Source of the DNA: Dipetalonema caudispina
Lineage: Eukaryota; Nematoda; Chromadorea; Rhabditida; Onchocercidae
Direction: 5' to 3'
DNA length: 64,000 bases
Assembly (NCBI GenBank): GCA_013365325.1
Contig: JABVXV010000270.1
Coordinates: 1-64,000, forward strand
Position numbers and translations under genes: made by a program. The first letter of the stretch is position 1; each line of letters starts with the position of its first letter. The notes under the pieces are model-generated. The model was not told the origin of the DNA and made no database searches. It worked only from the letters and a program-made list of their open reading frames with translations. Shown one piece after another: positions 14,645 through 27,300 of this stretch.

Positions 14645-14645
14645 T

Positions 14646-15673
14646 CTGATTTTACAAAATCGGATGGAAAATGAAATTAATCAACAAAAAGTGAAAAATG
14701 ATGCTAATTTGTCAATTTTCCGGTAGCGAAGCTATAAATTAATGTGTAAGCATATATCTTACATATCCATGTCAAACATTATGAGTTTAGGAAAAAGTAC
14801 AAATGATCACGTACGTGAGAGCTAACTAACGTACGTGAGAATTAACTCCGATAAAAAAAAAGTATATTTAGATATGCAATTAGCATGCATCTAAACACAC
14901 TTAATCAAATACACACACACATACACACACATACATACACATACACACACACATACGCACACATACACACACATACACACACATACATACACATACACAC
15001 AGACACACACACATACACAAGTGTCGGAACGTAAAAAGTTGGCACACATTCAATGACTCCTACGAATTATTTGAAAGTATCGAGTTGAAACTCTTAGCTC
15101 CTATTGCAACCCAATAATGTTTGAATTATTGTAAAGTGCAATAAAAGGTATTCGGTCAAAGGTTACTTTTATAAATATCTAAATTTAACATGCATTTCTT
15201 TTTGCTAAAATATTTGAAATATTTTGATTTTGGAAATATTATTTTTACAATAATTGAATTAATTTCTTTCTAAACTAAACAAATAATACAAATTCAATAA
15301 TTAAATAATTGAATTAGTAAATGAAATGATACTTTATTCTCGTATCTATCAACATTTTTTTTTTTTTTTTTTTTTTTTATCATTAAAAGAAACTGATGGA
15401 ATAATAATATTGAATGAATTTGATAAAGCAATAAATGCCTATTGAATTTTTTTACCTGATCAAATTTATTCAATGGATCGTTTCGGATTAGTTTTCAGTA
15501 AATTGACAAACTTTTAAATGCAATAAAAACAACAATGGATTGATGCAAAAGGCCCTAGGATAATGTGATGCGTTGAGCCAAGCAATTGGCCTGGTAGCTT
15601 TGGCATAGCATCGGAAGAGTCTATGCAGCATTATCATCAATTGCTAGCTTCGTCCTTTGTCCTACGTCTTTAG
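14646..15673. other. shared upstream region of divergent JADE-like and CFAP410-like genes
   Basis: About 1 kb separates the two start regions, so both promoters must lie here or be shared. It holds a CA-rich microsatellite, a poly-T run at 15356-15379 and a GC-richer island at 15540-15690. No TATA box or X-box could be defended by eye. Confidence 0.6.
14910..15019. repeat. (CA)n / (CATA)n microsatellite
   Basis: An ACACAC run interrupted by CATA and CATACA units over about 110 bases, in the divergent promoter region. Confidence 0.95.
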
Positions 15674-15697
15674 ACAAACAGACACATCGACAATAAT
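15674..15697 (+). promoter_or_regulatory. probable trans-splice acceptor and 5' UTR of CFAP410-like gene
   Basis: A pyrimidine-rich stretch ending in GTCTTTAG stands 24 bases before the ATG and would give a short leader. Spliced-leader addition is inferred from the nematode setting. Confidence 0.4.
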
Positions 15698-18595
15698 ATG
15701 GTTCGATTAACTGAATCGATCGTTTATAGTCGTACCAAAATTGCCGTAGAATCTGTTCGAAAATTAAATTTATGGTAATTTTTTGTCTTTCTTAAATTTT
15801 AGTTACAAAATGAAATGAATAAATATATTTGTTTATTGATATTTATTTATTTATGTTTATTTTTTATTTACGTACATTTTATTTATATTGATAATTATTT
15901 ACTTATGATTGTTTCTAATTTATACTCAGTTATTGATTACATATCCTTCATGGTCATAGAGATATTTGCTCGTTGATATAAGTTGATATTGTTAAAATCA
16001 TCCTATATAATATAACTTGTATTGAAATCAAAAGTCATTATTAATTTTATTTACCGCTTATTATAATGTCAATATATCATCAAAAAAGACATTGTTTATG
16101 TGACATTACTATGAAAGGCCTGTCGTTTTGAATTCTAAGTTTATACATATTTCCTAATTCTTCCTAAGTTTTGAACATACATATTTTAGGGGTTGTGATA
16201 TTGACAATATCGATCTTTGTTCTCAGATGATTAATTTGCAGATCCTTTCTTTAAGGTTTTTTTTTTTCCTTTCTTGGCTTCAAAACATTTGAAGTTTAAG
16301 AAGAGAGAGGGAGAAGAAGAGGTTGTAATGTAATTCACTGATTAGGATATATTATGGATTGTTCATTGCAACATATAATTCTGTGATTAAAGCATATAGT
16401 CTAAAAACCCACTAATTAGGACATATTCATTAAGACATTGTCCATTAATCGAACCATATGGAATATTAATTAAGGCATGTAATTTATTCATTAAGTCGTA
16501 TAATCTATTGATTGAAATATTATTCAAGACTGCTTTGAATTAATATAAAAGTGTAGTAATTTTTAGCATGAACAAAGTGAAATGTTTAAAACCGTTGGAG
16601 AATTGTATGCAGCTCGAAGAATTATATCTTCGGAAAAATGAAATTAGCAATTTAAGTGAATTGGAGCATCTGAGAGATTTGAAGCTGTTGAAAATTCTTT
16701 GGATTGATGAAAATCCATGCACGGCTGATAACAAGCATCGTGCAAAAGTTTTACGAATTTTACCTAACCTTACACGTTTGGATGATAAACGTAAGTAAAT
16801 TTATTATACACGTTATTATGGAATTCTTTTATTAAAACATAAATCTACTCGAATGTATTATATTAGTAATGCCATTTTATTAATTGCAATCTATAGAGGG
16901 AGCAAATATCGTTGAGTTTCTCGTTATACAGTAAAAATTAGTCTGTCGCCATTAGTTGTTTTTGCGATCCTTTTCAACTTCGTCACAATTATTCAATTTT
17001 TTTGCAATCCTTTCACAATTATTCATCTTTTATTGCGATCCCTTTTACCATTATTCAACTGTTATTTACGACCCTTGTCACCATTATTTAACTGTTATTT
17101 CGACCTTTATTCATTCTTTATCCTAATCTTTGTCACTATTATTCAATCTTTATTTCAACCCTTGTTGCTACTTTCGATTGTTATTTTCGATTCTTATCAT
17201 CATTATTTGACAACCTTTGGAATAATTGCGGTTAATATTTATCATTGGATGTATAATTAATATTGATAAGGATTTAATTTTGTATATTTAAATATTTTTT
17301 CAGCGGTAACAATTGATGAGCTGTTGAATGCTACCGAAATTAATCGACAAGATGATCAGAGAACAGTTATTGATAAGATTATTCCGAATCATCCTCGTGT
17401 TCAGGAATTAATTTCGAATCATTCAGCACATAATTCAGAACATATTCATCAGCAACCTCCTAAACTAATGATTACATCCATGTATGAAGGAAATGTTGGA
17501 GTGAGAAATGATAATAATCAGAATTTATGGCAAGACTTTAAGTAAGTGTTTGCGTAATAAAAGTAAAATATTGTATGAAATTAATAGATTTTAAAAGAAT
17601 TCATTTCGGCTTTGATTTAAAAATGTTTGCTTATCCGTAAAATAATTATCATTGAAGGTTGGTGAGAAAAGGATATTGTATGTAGAGTAGATACTTATAA
17701 AATTAAGTGCTTTAAACTTTGTTATTTCAAGTTTTTTTTGCAAATAAAATTGAGTCTTCTTTTGAATATTTGATGTAAAGGGCTTTGTTTTTAACATCTA
17801 TATTAATCATAACTTTATTATTTTCCTTTTCTTCCAATCTTTTAAATTTTATTTTAGACCAATTCTTTTCAGTCAATATTAGCTCTAAAAATTTTTTCTA
17901 CTCCATATAACAGTTGCAATAAATTTCGTTCAAAAATGTTTTCTATTTCCTCCTAATTTCTCCTATATTTTGCTCTAATTTCATATTATTCAATAATCCC
18001 CTACTAATAGTTGAAATTTTCTTCATGCCCATCAATTATCACTTATCACTGATAGGTTGCCAACAGAATTGGTTAATTTGAATATGTAAAAAAATGGTTA
18101 AAATATAAGATATATAAAAAAAACTGCTTTGATATTACTTAAATACTGAAAAATTTTGCACTGTTATCACTCAAATGAAGTATTATTGCTTTCTAGCTTA
18201 GAAGTATCACTACCTGATAGGGTGAATCCGATGATGTTTCATAGCATGCAAGATATGCCTTATGGTTTCAAACAATTCCACAATTCGCATTTGCCACAAC
18301 AACGTAGTGTCAGCCTTCCAAGAACAGCATCATATTCAACACCCGTAAGTTAAGTTTAGATTTTATTTTTCGTTCCTTAATATTTGCTTTTTTCTTTATT
18401 AAATATTTGCTTTAGTTTAAGTTAGAAGGTTATGTTAGTGATTTTAAAATGTCAGTTAAATTTATTTTAATTTTGTAGCGTCATCGGAAAGCACGAATTA
18501 TTTCTGCCATTGGAGTATTATTAGATGAGCTTGATGCAGATGGACTTCGAGATGTTGTGGACGAAGCACAACGTAGAATTAAGAAATTGAGGTGA
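15698..18595 (+). CDS. cfap410: CFAP410 (C21orf2)-like leucine-rich repeat protein
   Basis: Six exons: 15698-15774, 16190-16255, 16567-16790, 17304-17541, 18197-18344, 18479-18595. They give 289 residues with phases closing. The start MVRLTESIVYSRTKIAVES and the following VRKLNLWG resemble the CFAP410 N-terminus. Leucine-rich repeats follow (LQILSLSMNKV, LEELYLRKNEISNLSEL), capped by LWIDENPC at about residues 100-107 and ILPNLTRLDD. Residues about 125-250 form a polar, probably disordered linker (Asn, His, Gln, Ser rich). The last exon encodes a conserved C-terminal helix (LLDELDADGLRDVVDEAQRR) that matches the oligomerising end of the human protein. CFAP410 acts at basal bodies and cilia with the kinase NEK1 in vertebrates. 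In a nematode it would be expected in sensory cilia (inference). Human CFAP410 has about 256 residues; the excess is in the linker. Confidence 0.93.
16320..16545. repeat. degenerate minisatellite in CFAP410 intron 2
   Basis: Units resembling TTCATTAAGACATAT and AATCTATTGATTA recur about every 30-40 bases up to the exon 3 acceptor. Copies are strongly diverged. Confidence 0.5.
16950..17215. repeat. degenerate pyrimidine-rich minisatellite in CFAP410 intron 3
   Basis: A unit of roughly 35-40 bases with cores TTATTGCGACCCTT and TCACCATTATTCAA repeats about six or seven times. It is strongly pyrimidine-biased on the plus strand and ends about 90 bases before exon 4. Confidence 0.65.
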
Positions 18596-18759
18596 TGATA
18601 ATGATAGTGATAATAAAAATAATGATAGTGACGATGATGTAATAGTTTATTTACAATGATGTTTATTTAAGTTTGTATAATATACAATGAGTGACAAGTA
18701 ACGCACTATTTATTGTTATATTCTCTTCATTGAAAATTTTACCGAGAAATTAATGCTAA

Positions 18760-18765
18760 AATAAA
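18760..18765 (+). terminator. poly(A) signal AATAAA of CFAP410-like gene
   Basis: A canonical AATAAA 165 bases after the stop codon. Confidence 0.5.
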
Positions 18766-19614
18766 TCAAAGTATTGATTAACACGATCATTATTAGGATA
18801 ATTATTTTTATTCTCTTCCATTTTGCAAACCGTTCATTTTATCGCTGAATATAATTTCAATAACACACTTTTTTGCCCATGTAATTTATTGCACTTTCAC
18901 CGATTCAACAAAACCACAAATAATATTATGAAAAGGAAATTGGTACAAAATTAGGTCAAATTTTTCGCAAAAAAAAAAATGAAAGGAATGAATTCATAGT
19001 AATGCATCTTAATGTTTGCCAGATATTTCTTCATCGTCTGATAGATCAGACCTTTGCTTTCTTTATTTTTTCGTTTTGAGATTATCAATTTTAGTGAAAA
19101 ATTGAGATGGCATCATTTATTTCTATAATCCTTCATATTCACTTCATTTCATCATCAATTGATTTTTTTTTTTTTGATTAATTTTCAAATTGTAAATTTG
19201 TTGCAAAACGAGAACTGACTAAATATTAATAAATGCATTGCTAATAAATCATTAATTGCAACTGAAAATGAATACTTAGATTAGAATATGTTATAATTAA
19301 CACGATAAAAACATATACAAACAAAACAATACACAAACTAAATGTGATCAAGTTTTGCGGTATTCAAAGAAAAAGGAAAATTGAAAATTTAAAAGAAAAA
19401 AAAAAAAAAAAAAAAATTTGATATTTTTTGCTTTGTACAAGATGGTATATAACCCTTATGTAACGGGGTAGTTCGCCCACATTCTCTAAAACTTTTTCCG
19501 TTCATATCAGGCCAAGGACATTAGGACTATAATACATTATACATACATGTCCAAAGTCATTTTCATACTCCGTTTTCTTCATTTCTTCATTTTGTCTCAT
19601 TCCTTCATACCCCA

Positions 19615-19760
19615 TTACTACTACTACTACTATTACTACTACTACTATTACTACTACTACTACTACTATTACTACTACTACTACTACTACTACCATTACT
19701 ATTATTATTACTACTACTACTACAATTATTATTATTACTACTACTACTACTACAACAACT
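19615..19760. repeat. (TAC)n microsatellite
   Basis: About 145 bases of TAC/ACT units with ATT and ACA interruptions. It is open in several frames and so produces spurious Tyr- or Val-rich reading frames on the two strands. Confidence 0.97.
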
Positions 19761-19928
19761 ATCTTTTCTCCTCCTCCAATCTGATCCTTGGGATACCCAT
19801 TTTTGTGTATACCATTTCCCTGTTCCAATTTTTTTTTTTTTTTTCTTTAATTATATATAAATATAATTTGTTCCTCTATTACTGAAATTATTTTTGATTG
19901 TTATTACTTATTTATTTCCGGTTTCTAG

Positions 19929-19935
19929 GGGGATA
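19929..19935 (+). promoter_or_regulatory. probable trans-splice acceptor before the ZP gene start
   Basis: GTTTCTAG ends at 19928, seven bases before the ATG, leaving a very short leader. This spacing is typical of nematode trans-spliced genes; use of the site is inferred. Confidence 0.45.
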
Positions 19936-20287
19936 ATGCTAATATTCATTTTGATTTTGCAATTCCTTCATACATTCTTATTGGTATGTTCTTTAACAGG
20001 AAAAAAAAAAAAAATGAAAAAAAAAAAAAAAAATTAAATTTTTAATTTTTTTTTTTTTTTTTTTTTTTGTTTATTTATTTGTTTGTTTGTTTGAAAATTA
20101 AATTAAGTGAATTTCTTAATAAAAATTAAGAAAATGGAAAATATTTGCTATTATTATTAGAAAAATGAATTGATAAATTTCGATACAATCTAAAATTAAA
20201 ATGGAAATGATAACATATAATTGATGGTATATAAATTATCATATATAGATAAAAAGAAGTTAATAAATAAATAGACAAATAAATAAG

Positions 20288-20324
<37 letters not shown>

Positions 20325-23300
20325 GATTTGTCATATTTCAGTTTGTTACGGCGAAGACAATTGATAATAAGTTAATAGGTTAGTTTTATCACTGCTTTTA
20401 TTTAATTCCATTTTCAAGTATTAAATATTGCGAAATATTTTTAATGAGAAATGAAAATTCACCTTTAAATTTATGTTTCATTTCGAATTTTTCCTCATTC
20501 TTCTATCGAAATGAATGAATGTATCCTTGAATTTTTTATACTTCGCTTCTCTTCCATTCTTTTTTCAAAATATAAAATTTTCGAAAAGATTTAAAAAAGA
20601 ATTATAACTCATCAAATTTGAAAATGATGAGAAATTAAATGATTATATAGGAATGCCTCAAGCAATATGTGGACCGGAGAATATAACGATCGAAGGTACA
20701 ACCGACGAATTATTTGAGGGTGTTGTTTTTATCAAGAATTGGCGGCGGACGAATGGATGTGCGGCAATCTATTCGCTAAGCGAAAATACTACGACACCAT
20801 CACTTTCAATTCCATTAAATCGTATTGCTCAATGTGGTTTGGTGCTACGAAGGAATGTAAGCATAGTATCACTTGAAGTGATATAATTAACATTTATCAA
20901 ATTCTTGCTGATAAGGCAACTCAAATAAGTGACAAAAGTGCTTTATTGCTGATATGGCAATTACTGCAATGATAAAGCCGATATAACAGTTGTAGAGGAA
21001 GCAATAAGAAAGCCGTATTGTTGATAAGATAGCTACGTTGATGAAAAAAAGTAATTACATAATTGTTCTTGCTGTAATGAACGATAAGTTAGCTATTTTA
21101 ATGATAAGGGATTATATTGAAGATAAGACAGTGATAAAGTATTTTCATGCTAAGATAATTCATTATTCAACAAGTTTGAATTGTAAAGAATAGACAAATA
21201 ATAAGGTTAGTATTTTTATTATCATAATTATCCACTATATTTACATGATAATTCGTTATCACTTATTGATAATATGTGTACGTACACATATCTGTATATA
21301 ATTATTAATCACTGAATCATAATCATTTGATTAATTCAGTTATTAAAGGTATATTTAAAATATATTTTAAAAAAAAAATTACATCACGTTGTTATATCAA
21401 AAATATAATTACATCACGTTGCTATATCAAAAATATAATTACATCACGTTGCTATATCAAAAATATAATTACATCACGTTGCTATATCAAAAATATAATT
21501 ACATCACGTTGCTATATCAAAAATATAATTACATCACGTTACTGTATCAAAAATATAATTACATCACGTTACTATATCAAAAACATTGTTGTATTACATC
21601 AAATTTCAATTAGAAAGCAAAGGATGTCTCATTAACTCATGCTTAAAAAAATAATTAAATGAAGTTAATCTTATTGATTAGAAAAGAAGGTCATTGCTTG
21701 GATAATTAAATTAAATTAATCTTACAAGTTAGAGGGGAAAAAATTTTTGCAAGAATAATTAATAATTCATATTTTGCTGAATCATTTTTCATTATTATTC
21801 TATAAGAAGAGATTTTTATTATTCCGTAATAAAAATCAATCTTTGTCCATTTTCTTTATTTTTTTAATAAAAATGAATTATTAATTTCAAAATAATTATG
21901 CAATTGTTAGTTTCTCTTTCATAAAGAAATTTTTCATTTATTTATTTTTTTCTTTATTATCATATCCATTACATGTAGTAAAATTTTACATAATAAATTA
22001 CTTAAAAGTATCAATCGATTAATTTATTACTTTTTGTCATCAATAACACATAATTAATAAGCAAATATCGATAATAAAATAAACAAATGTATTGATTGAT
22101 TAATTTTTTGCTTTATTTTATGCTACTGATAATAGCAATCTAAAATCAATATTGAATAGCTATTTATCTTTTCAATATTTTGGTCAGATTTAATTTCTTT
22201 TTCCAAAGTTCACTATTTAATCGAAATTATCATCCAACTAAACTTGGATCAACGAAATAAGTTAATCTTGAATAAGTGAAACAACTTGAGCAAACAAATT
22301 AAGTCAAGAAAAAATCACATGAAATAAAACCAAACTTGAAATATTTTTGTTACATGAAAGTAAATGGTTACATTAAAATAAGGAAAGTTGATTTTATTGA
22401 AATTGAATTCATTCGAATTTGAATTTGGAATTTTTTTATTTTTCACCTGTAGTCAAATTAATTCATTTTCTTTAATCATTGCATCTGAAAAAAATTCATG
22501 TTCAAATGAATGATTCCACTCATTTATTTGTCATTTTGTTTAACAAAAAGTATCTCCTTATGATGATTATTTTTTTTTTTTTCTTTTCTTTTTACTAAGG
22601 TCAAGGTTATCATTTTTGATTGGAGATTAATTGAGATGGATTGAAATTAGGTCATCTCTTTTTCTTTCTTTTCCTTTCTCTCCTTCTCACTCTTATTTTA
22701 TTTCATTTCCATTCAAATATACTTGTGATGAAATTAATTAATTAGATGTTAATGAAAATCCATTTATTATTCGATTTATACCCCAAATTTACTATTTTTT
22801 AATTATGTTGAATAAAAGTAACATATATATATATATATGTAATTGAACAACAAATTTTAATTTATGAAATGTTTCATTTTATTTAAATTATTTGAATTTA
22901 TCTTCCAAATGATTTGCAATTTTCTAAATTGTTTGACATTTAAATTTATTTCTACTAACAATTATCGCCATTGTTTGCTTTTTCCCGTACAGGACAAAAA
23001 GTGACCGTTTCAGCAGAAATGATGTTTGTCTGACAAAGTTAGTTGACATTTTTGAAAACGAAAAAAAGAAAATCCAATTTCTTACGTCATCTATTACTAT
23101 ATGTATGACGGATACGGTAATGATACAATAATTGATATATGCATGCATGTAGTTGTTAGATAGTTTTCGGATCAATGGAAAACAAATTAGGCATCTCAAA
23201 TATTTTAGATATGTATAAGTTCTTAATGACACTTTTTTATTAAATTCATTTTTTAAGTATTAATTTATTATTTGCTTTAAACATTTCCCTGTTTTGTTTT

Positions 23301-24316
23301 TTTTTTTTTTCTTTTTTTTTTTTTTGCTTTATATCACGATATTTTAAAAAATTTACACCTAATTCCAATTATTTAAATTCAATTCAAATTTTTATTATCA
23401 ATTATCTCAATCATTGCTTAGTGATTGTATTAAGGACATTTACTTAATTTACTAATTTTTCTTTTAAAAAAAAAAAGAAACTAATTTTACTACTATTGAT
23501 AGCATCGTTAGATTTATATGCTGAAAATATTACAGCACTTGGAAATTCATTCTGTTATCACTTTTTTCTCACTTTTAAATAACTCAATTTATTATCAAAC
23601 AAATACTGCTAAATATTAAAATTGGAATAAAATTAAATTGTGTATATTGGAGTAAATTAAATTTTTTTTCGTAAAACCAAAAGTATGGAATGAAATTTTT
23701 GAGCTAAATTATTTACAAAAAAAAAAAAATGAGTAACCTTCAGCCATTCCTTTCTTACTACAATAAGCAATAATTTGCTTCACAAACAATCTATCTCTTA
23801 CTACAAAAATTTTTGAAATTATTTTTAGAAATTTCGAAAAATTTGAATGAAAAAAGCAACATTTATTCAGCCGGAAAATTACTAGGGACATAAATGTTAA
23901 CAGCTGACATTTTCGTTGAATATGTCATGTAGAAGTTTAAAATTTTTGAAAATTTTTGAACAAAATTGAAAAAAAGAAGAAAATGACAATGTTATTCATT
24001 AATATTAATTAATGTAATGCATTCAAAAAAAAAAAAAAAAAAACATTTACATAAGAATTATTGATCATTGCTTATTTTTGGTTTCAATAAATTAATTATA
24101 GAATGATTATAAAAATGTGAAACATAAATACGTTTACAATTGTTCTGTACTTAAAATCCAACATTTAAATATTAATTTCAATATAATTTCAATTCTGCAT
24201 TTCATCATTCAACTTTTTTTCATCAATACATTCCCTATATATCTTATTCATTTTACAACGGAGATGTTTATTTGTCTGTATTGGTTTATTTGAAATAAGT
24301 TAAATTAGTGTATTTT

Positions 24317-24347
<31 letters not shown>

Positions 24348-27300
24348 TAACTATTTAAATTTTAGTCTGAAACAAAAGAAGTTGAAATATTTGTGGTATT
24401 CGTCTTCAGTTTCCATCCAAATTTTGTAACTGCTGATGATCGTTCGTTCGCGGTACATTGCATTTTTCAACAGCAATCCTTCAAGGTCGCAACCAAATTC
24501 AATTTCATAGCGTATGTTGATTTCAACATTTGCAAATTTTATTCTTCTAATTAGTGATAAGAAAAACGAAATGAAAACCTTTCATTATAATATACTTTTC
24601 TTTTGCATTATTTTTATTTCCTTCAGAAAGTAATTTATGATTTTTTTTTTTTTTTAAATTCCCTCACAAATATTTTATGATCGAATTATTTCTATTTCTT
24701 TTTTTTTTTTTTTATTATTATTAGAAGCATTTTATTAGCAATTGTAATTCAATTGCCACAAATGTAAACATAAAAGAAATAATAATGGAACGAAGTAGTA
24801 AACATTTCCAAATCGTTAGTTTTTCTTTTCTTTTTTCAATAACAAATAAATTGGTTTAAATAGTAAAATAATATCGATTACATTAATAATTATTATCGTC
24901 AAATCATTTGAAAAAATTTTAATTTTGTAAACATAAAAGTAAAGAATTATACAAACATATCAATCTGCTCTCAACAGAAAAAAAAAAAAAAAAAATGAAA
25001 CAAAATCATTTAAATAAAAGATAATCTGAAAATTTAAGTTCTAAAGTATAGAACTTGATTCATTATAAAAAATAAAAAAATAGGTAAAACTATTTAAATA
25101 AAATATAATTTGAAAATTTAAACAAAACACTTTTTTTTTTTTAAATTAATGACATTAATATTTTGCATAATACTTGTAGAGAAATGAGTACACGTGGTAC
25201 AATTAATGGATTAGCTGATATGCCAATTATGAATTTAACGGTTGTTCAGGGACGTGTACCGGATCCAAATATGGAACCAGCACGATTAGTTTCTGTTGGT
25301 GATCCATTGATGTATATTTGGCATTTGAACTTTAAAGATGGTGAATTTTTTCATCAATAATTCTTATTACATAATTAAAGGATAGATTAAAAAAGTGAAA
25401 TTATAAAAAAAAAAAAAAAAAGATTATAATTTAGTAATAAAAAATGAGTGATGAAGTGAATTTAATATATTTTTAATATAATAAATACACTTCATCAGTC
25501 ATTTTTTATAATTTAATTGATTAATTTTGATCATATTTTTAATCGATTAATTTATAAATATACTATTGTCATAGGTATTTATGGTATATGGATAAAAGAA
25601 TGTTCAGTGGAAGCAGAAGATGGTCGTAAGATGAAAATAATTGAAAATGGTTGTTCTTTGGATTCTGTGATCGTATCCAATGTACAGTATCCAGAAAATA
25701 ACCTTAAGGTACTATAACTAACGTATCAATACTCATTAATTACAAGAAGTTTAAAAATAAAAAAAAAAAGTTACCGATAAATTCATATAATTAAACATTT
25801 TGCAATTTCAAATTTCAGTCATATCTTAACCACATTTGTGATTAATTTCGATTATATTTTGTACCCAATCTCTATTAATTTTGATTATATTACTAATTAA
25901 TTTAGAGTAAACTTTTAAAATTTTTTGGACATATTGTACAGATATGTTTGGGATTTCGGTAAAAAATTCAAATATGAAAATTTTATAAAGAGAAGCCATG
26001 GTTGATATATAGCTTCATTTTTGAAAAAAATTTAAAAGTATAGAAGGATAAAATTTTCAAGGACACATTTTTTGTCATTTATATTGTATCTTCAGACAAA
26101 CTTGTTTTGAAAAAAGAAAGGAAAAAAGAGCGGTTGATAAACGAAAGAGAGGAAGGGAGAGAGAGAGAGAGAAAATGAATTTAAAATTTTGAACAAACTA
26201 ATTGAAATAATTTAATAAAATTAAAATTCATATTTCTTTTCTCCTTCTCCGTCATTTTCTTATAATAGCTGAGAAAAAAGCTGAATGAAAAATGAAATCT
26301 TTTTAAAATTTTCATTAATAAAATTTTTAAAAGATATATGAAAATTTATTGACTATCTTTTTAATTTGATGTAATATGAAATGAATTATTTTATTACTTT
26401 AAGGCATTTGCCGATGGATTAGCATTTAAATTTCCGGATGCTGATGAAGTATGGATATCATGTGCAGTTACTACATGTATACGAAAATTTGATCAATTTA
26501 TTATCACCAATAATACTGATTATGTATGCCCTAAACAACCGGTTAGTTTATTTATGTATTATTTCTAGTGATAATTTCATTATCATTATTTAAATTTTCA
26601 CATGAAATTATCTAAATTTCATTTAATCACCTATGAATATAAAATATATTTGATCAAAGAATTTAGCAAAATTTAATTTTCAGCAAAGTAAGGAAATTTC
26701 GTTTTCTTTAGCCCTCTATCTCACTTCCTTATTTTCATTTTCATTTATATCATATCTTTTTTTTTATTTACTTTAAACTATAAATATCCTTGTAGGTCTT
26801 TAATCTTATAGTACATACACCATTTTAACTGCTTTTTTTCTATTATAAGTGAAAATTATATAGCAAATGTAGATATGTTAAATTTATTACATTGTTTATT
26901 AATTTTTTACATCTTTTGTATTTTATTTTAGTATGAATATTTTGAATTAACATTATAGGATTGTTCCAAACGAATAAGACGATCAGTGGAAAAAGAAAAG
27001 AATATTGAAATTTATTCAACGGATAATTTAGTATATCATAAGCTTCATGTCATTGATCGACCAATTCGTACTTTACCTTATCAAAGTATCTCTTTTTTTT
27101 TTGCATTTGATTTTTTTATACAAAAATTTTGAAGTATATTTATAGTATTCTAAGAATTTGAAATTAAACAAAATAAAACAAAAAGGAAGAAAATATAATC
27201 CGAAAATATATAATTGAAGTAGAAGGAAACAATCGAACATTTCACGACAACTTATCATTTAAATTGCACTCTTCAAACTTGCACTAACTAATATTTTATG

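Larger units (their letters stand above)
18596..19928. other. intergenic region between CFAP410-like and ZP genes
   Basis: The CFAP410-like 3' UTR probably ends soon after the AATAAA at 18760-18765. The rest is AT-rich, with a TAC microsatellite and homopolymers; no other gene was seen. Confidence 0.65.

Noticed and set aside
15540..15697. X-box (RFX site) expected before a cilium gene
   Set aside because: GTCTTTAGACAAAC resembles half of an X-box but fails the consensus in the second half-site.
19502..19885. Tyr-rich and Val-rich ORFs on the two strands
   Set aside because: They are translations of the (TAC)n microsatellite plus flanks, not genes.
21327..21635. ORFs with repeated ITSRCYIKN or LYQKYNYIT units
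   Set aside because: The 30-base tandem repeat is a multiple of three without stops, so it creates repeat peptides. It lies inside a ZP gene intron and has no splice support.
22924..23232. 102-codon minus-strand ORF in ZP intron 3
   Set aside because: Composition is Ile/Phe/Lys rich, with no motif and no splice partners; expected by chance in such DNA.
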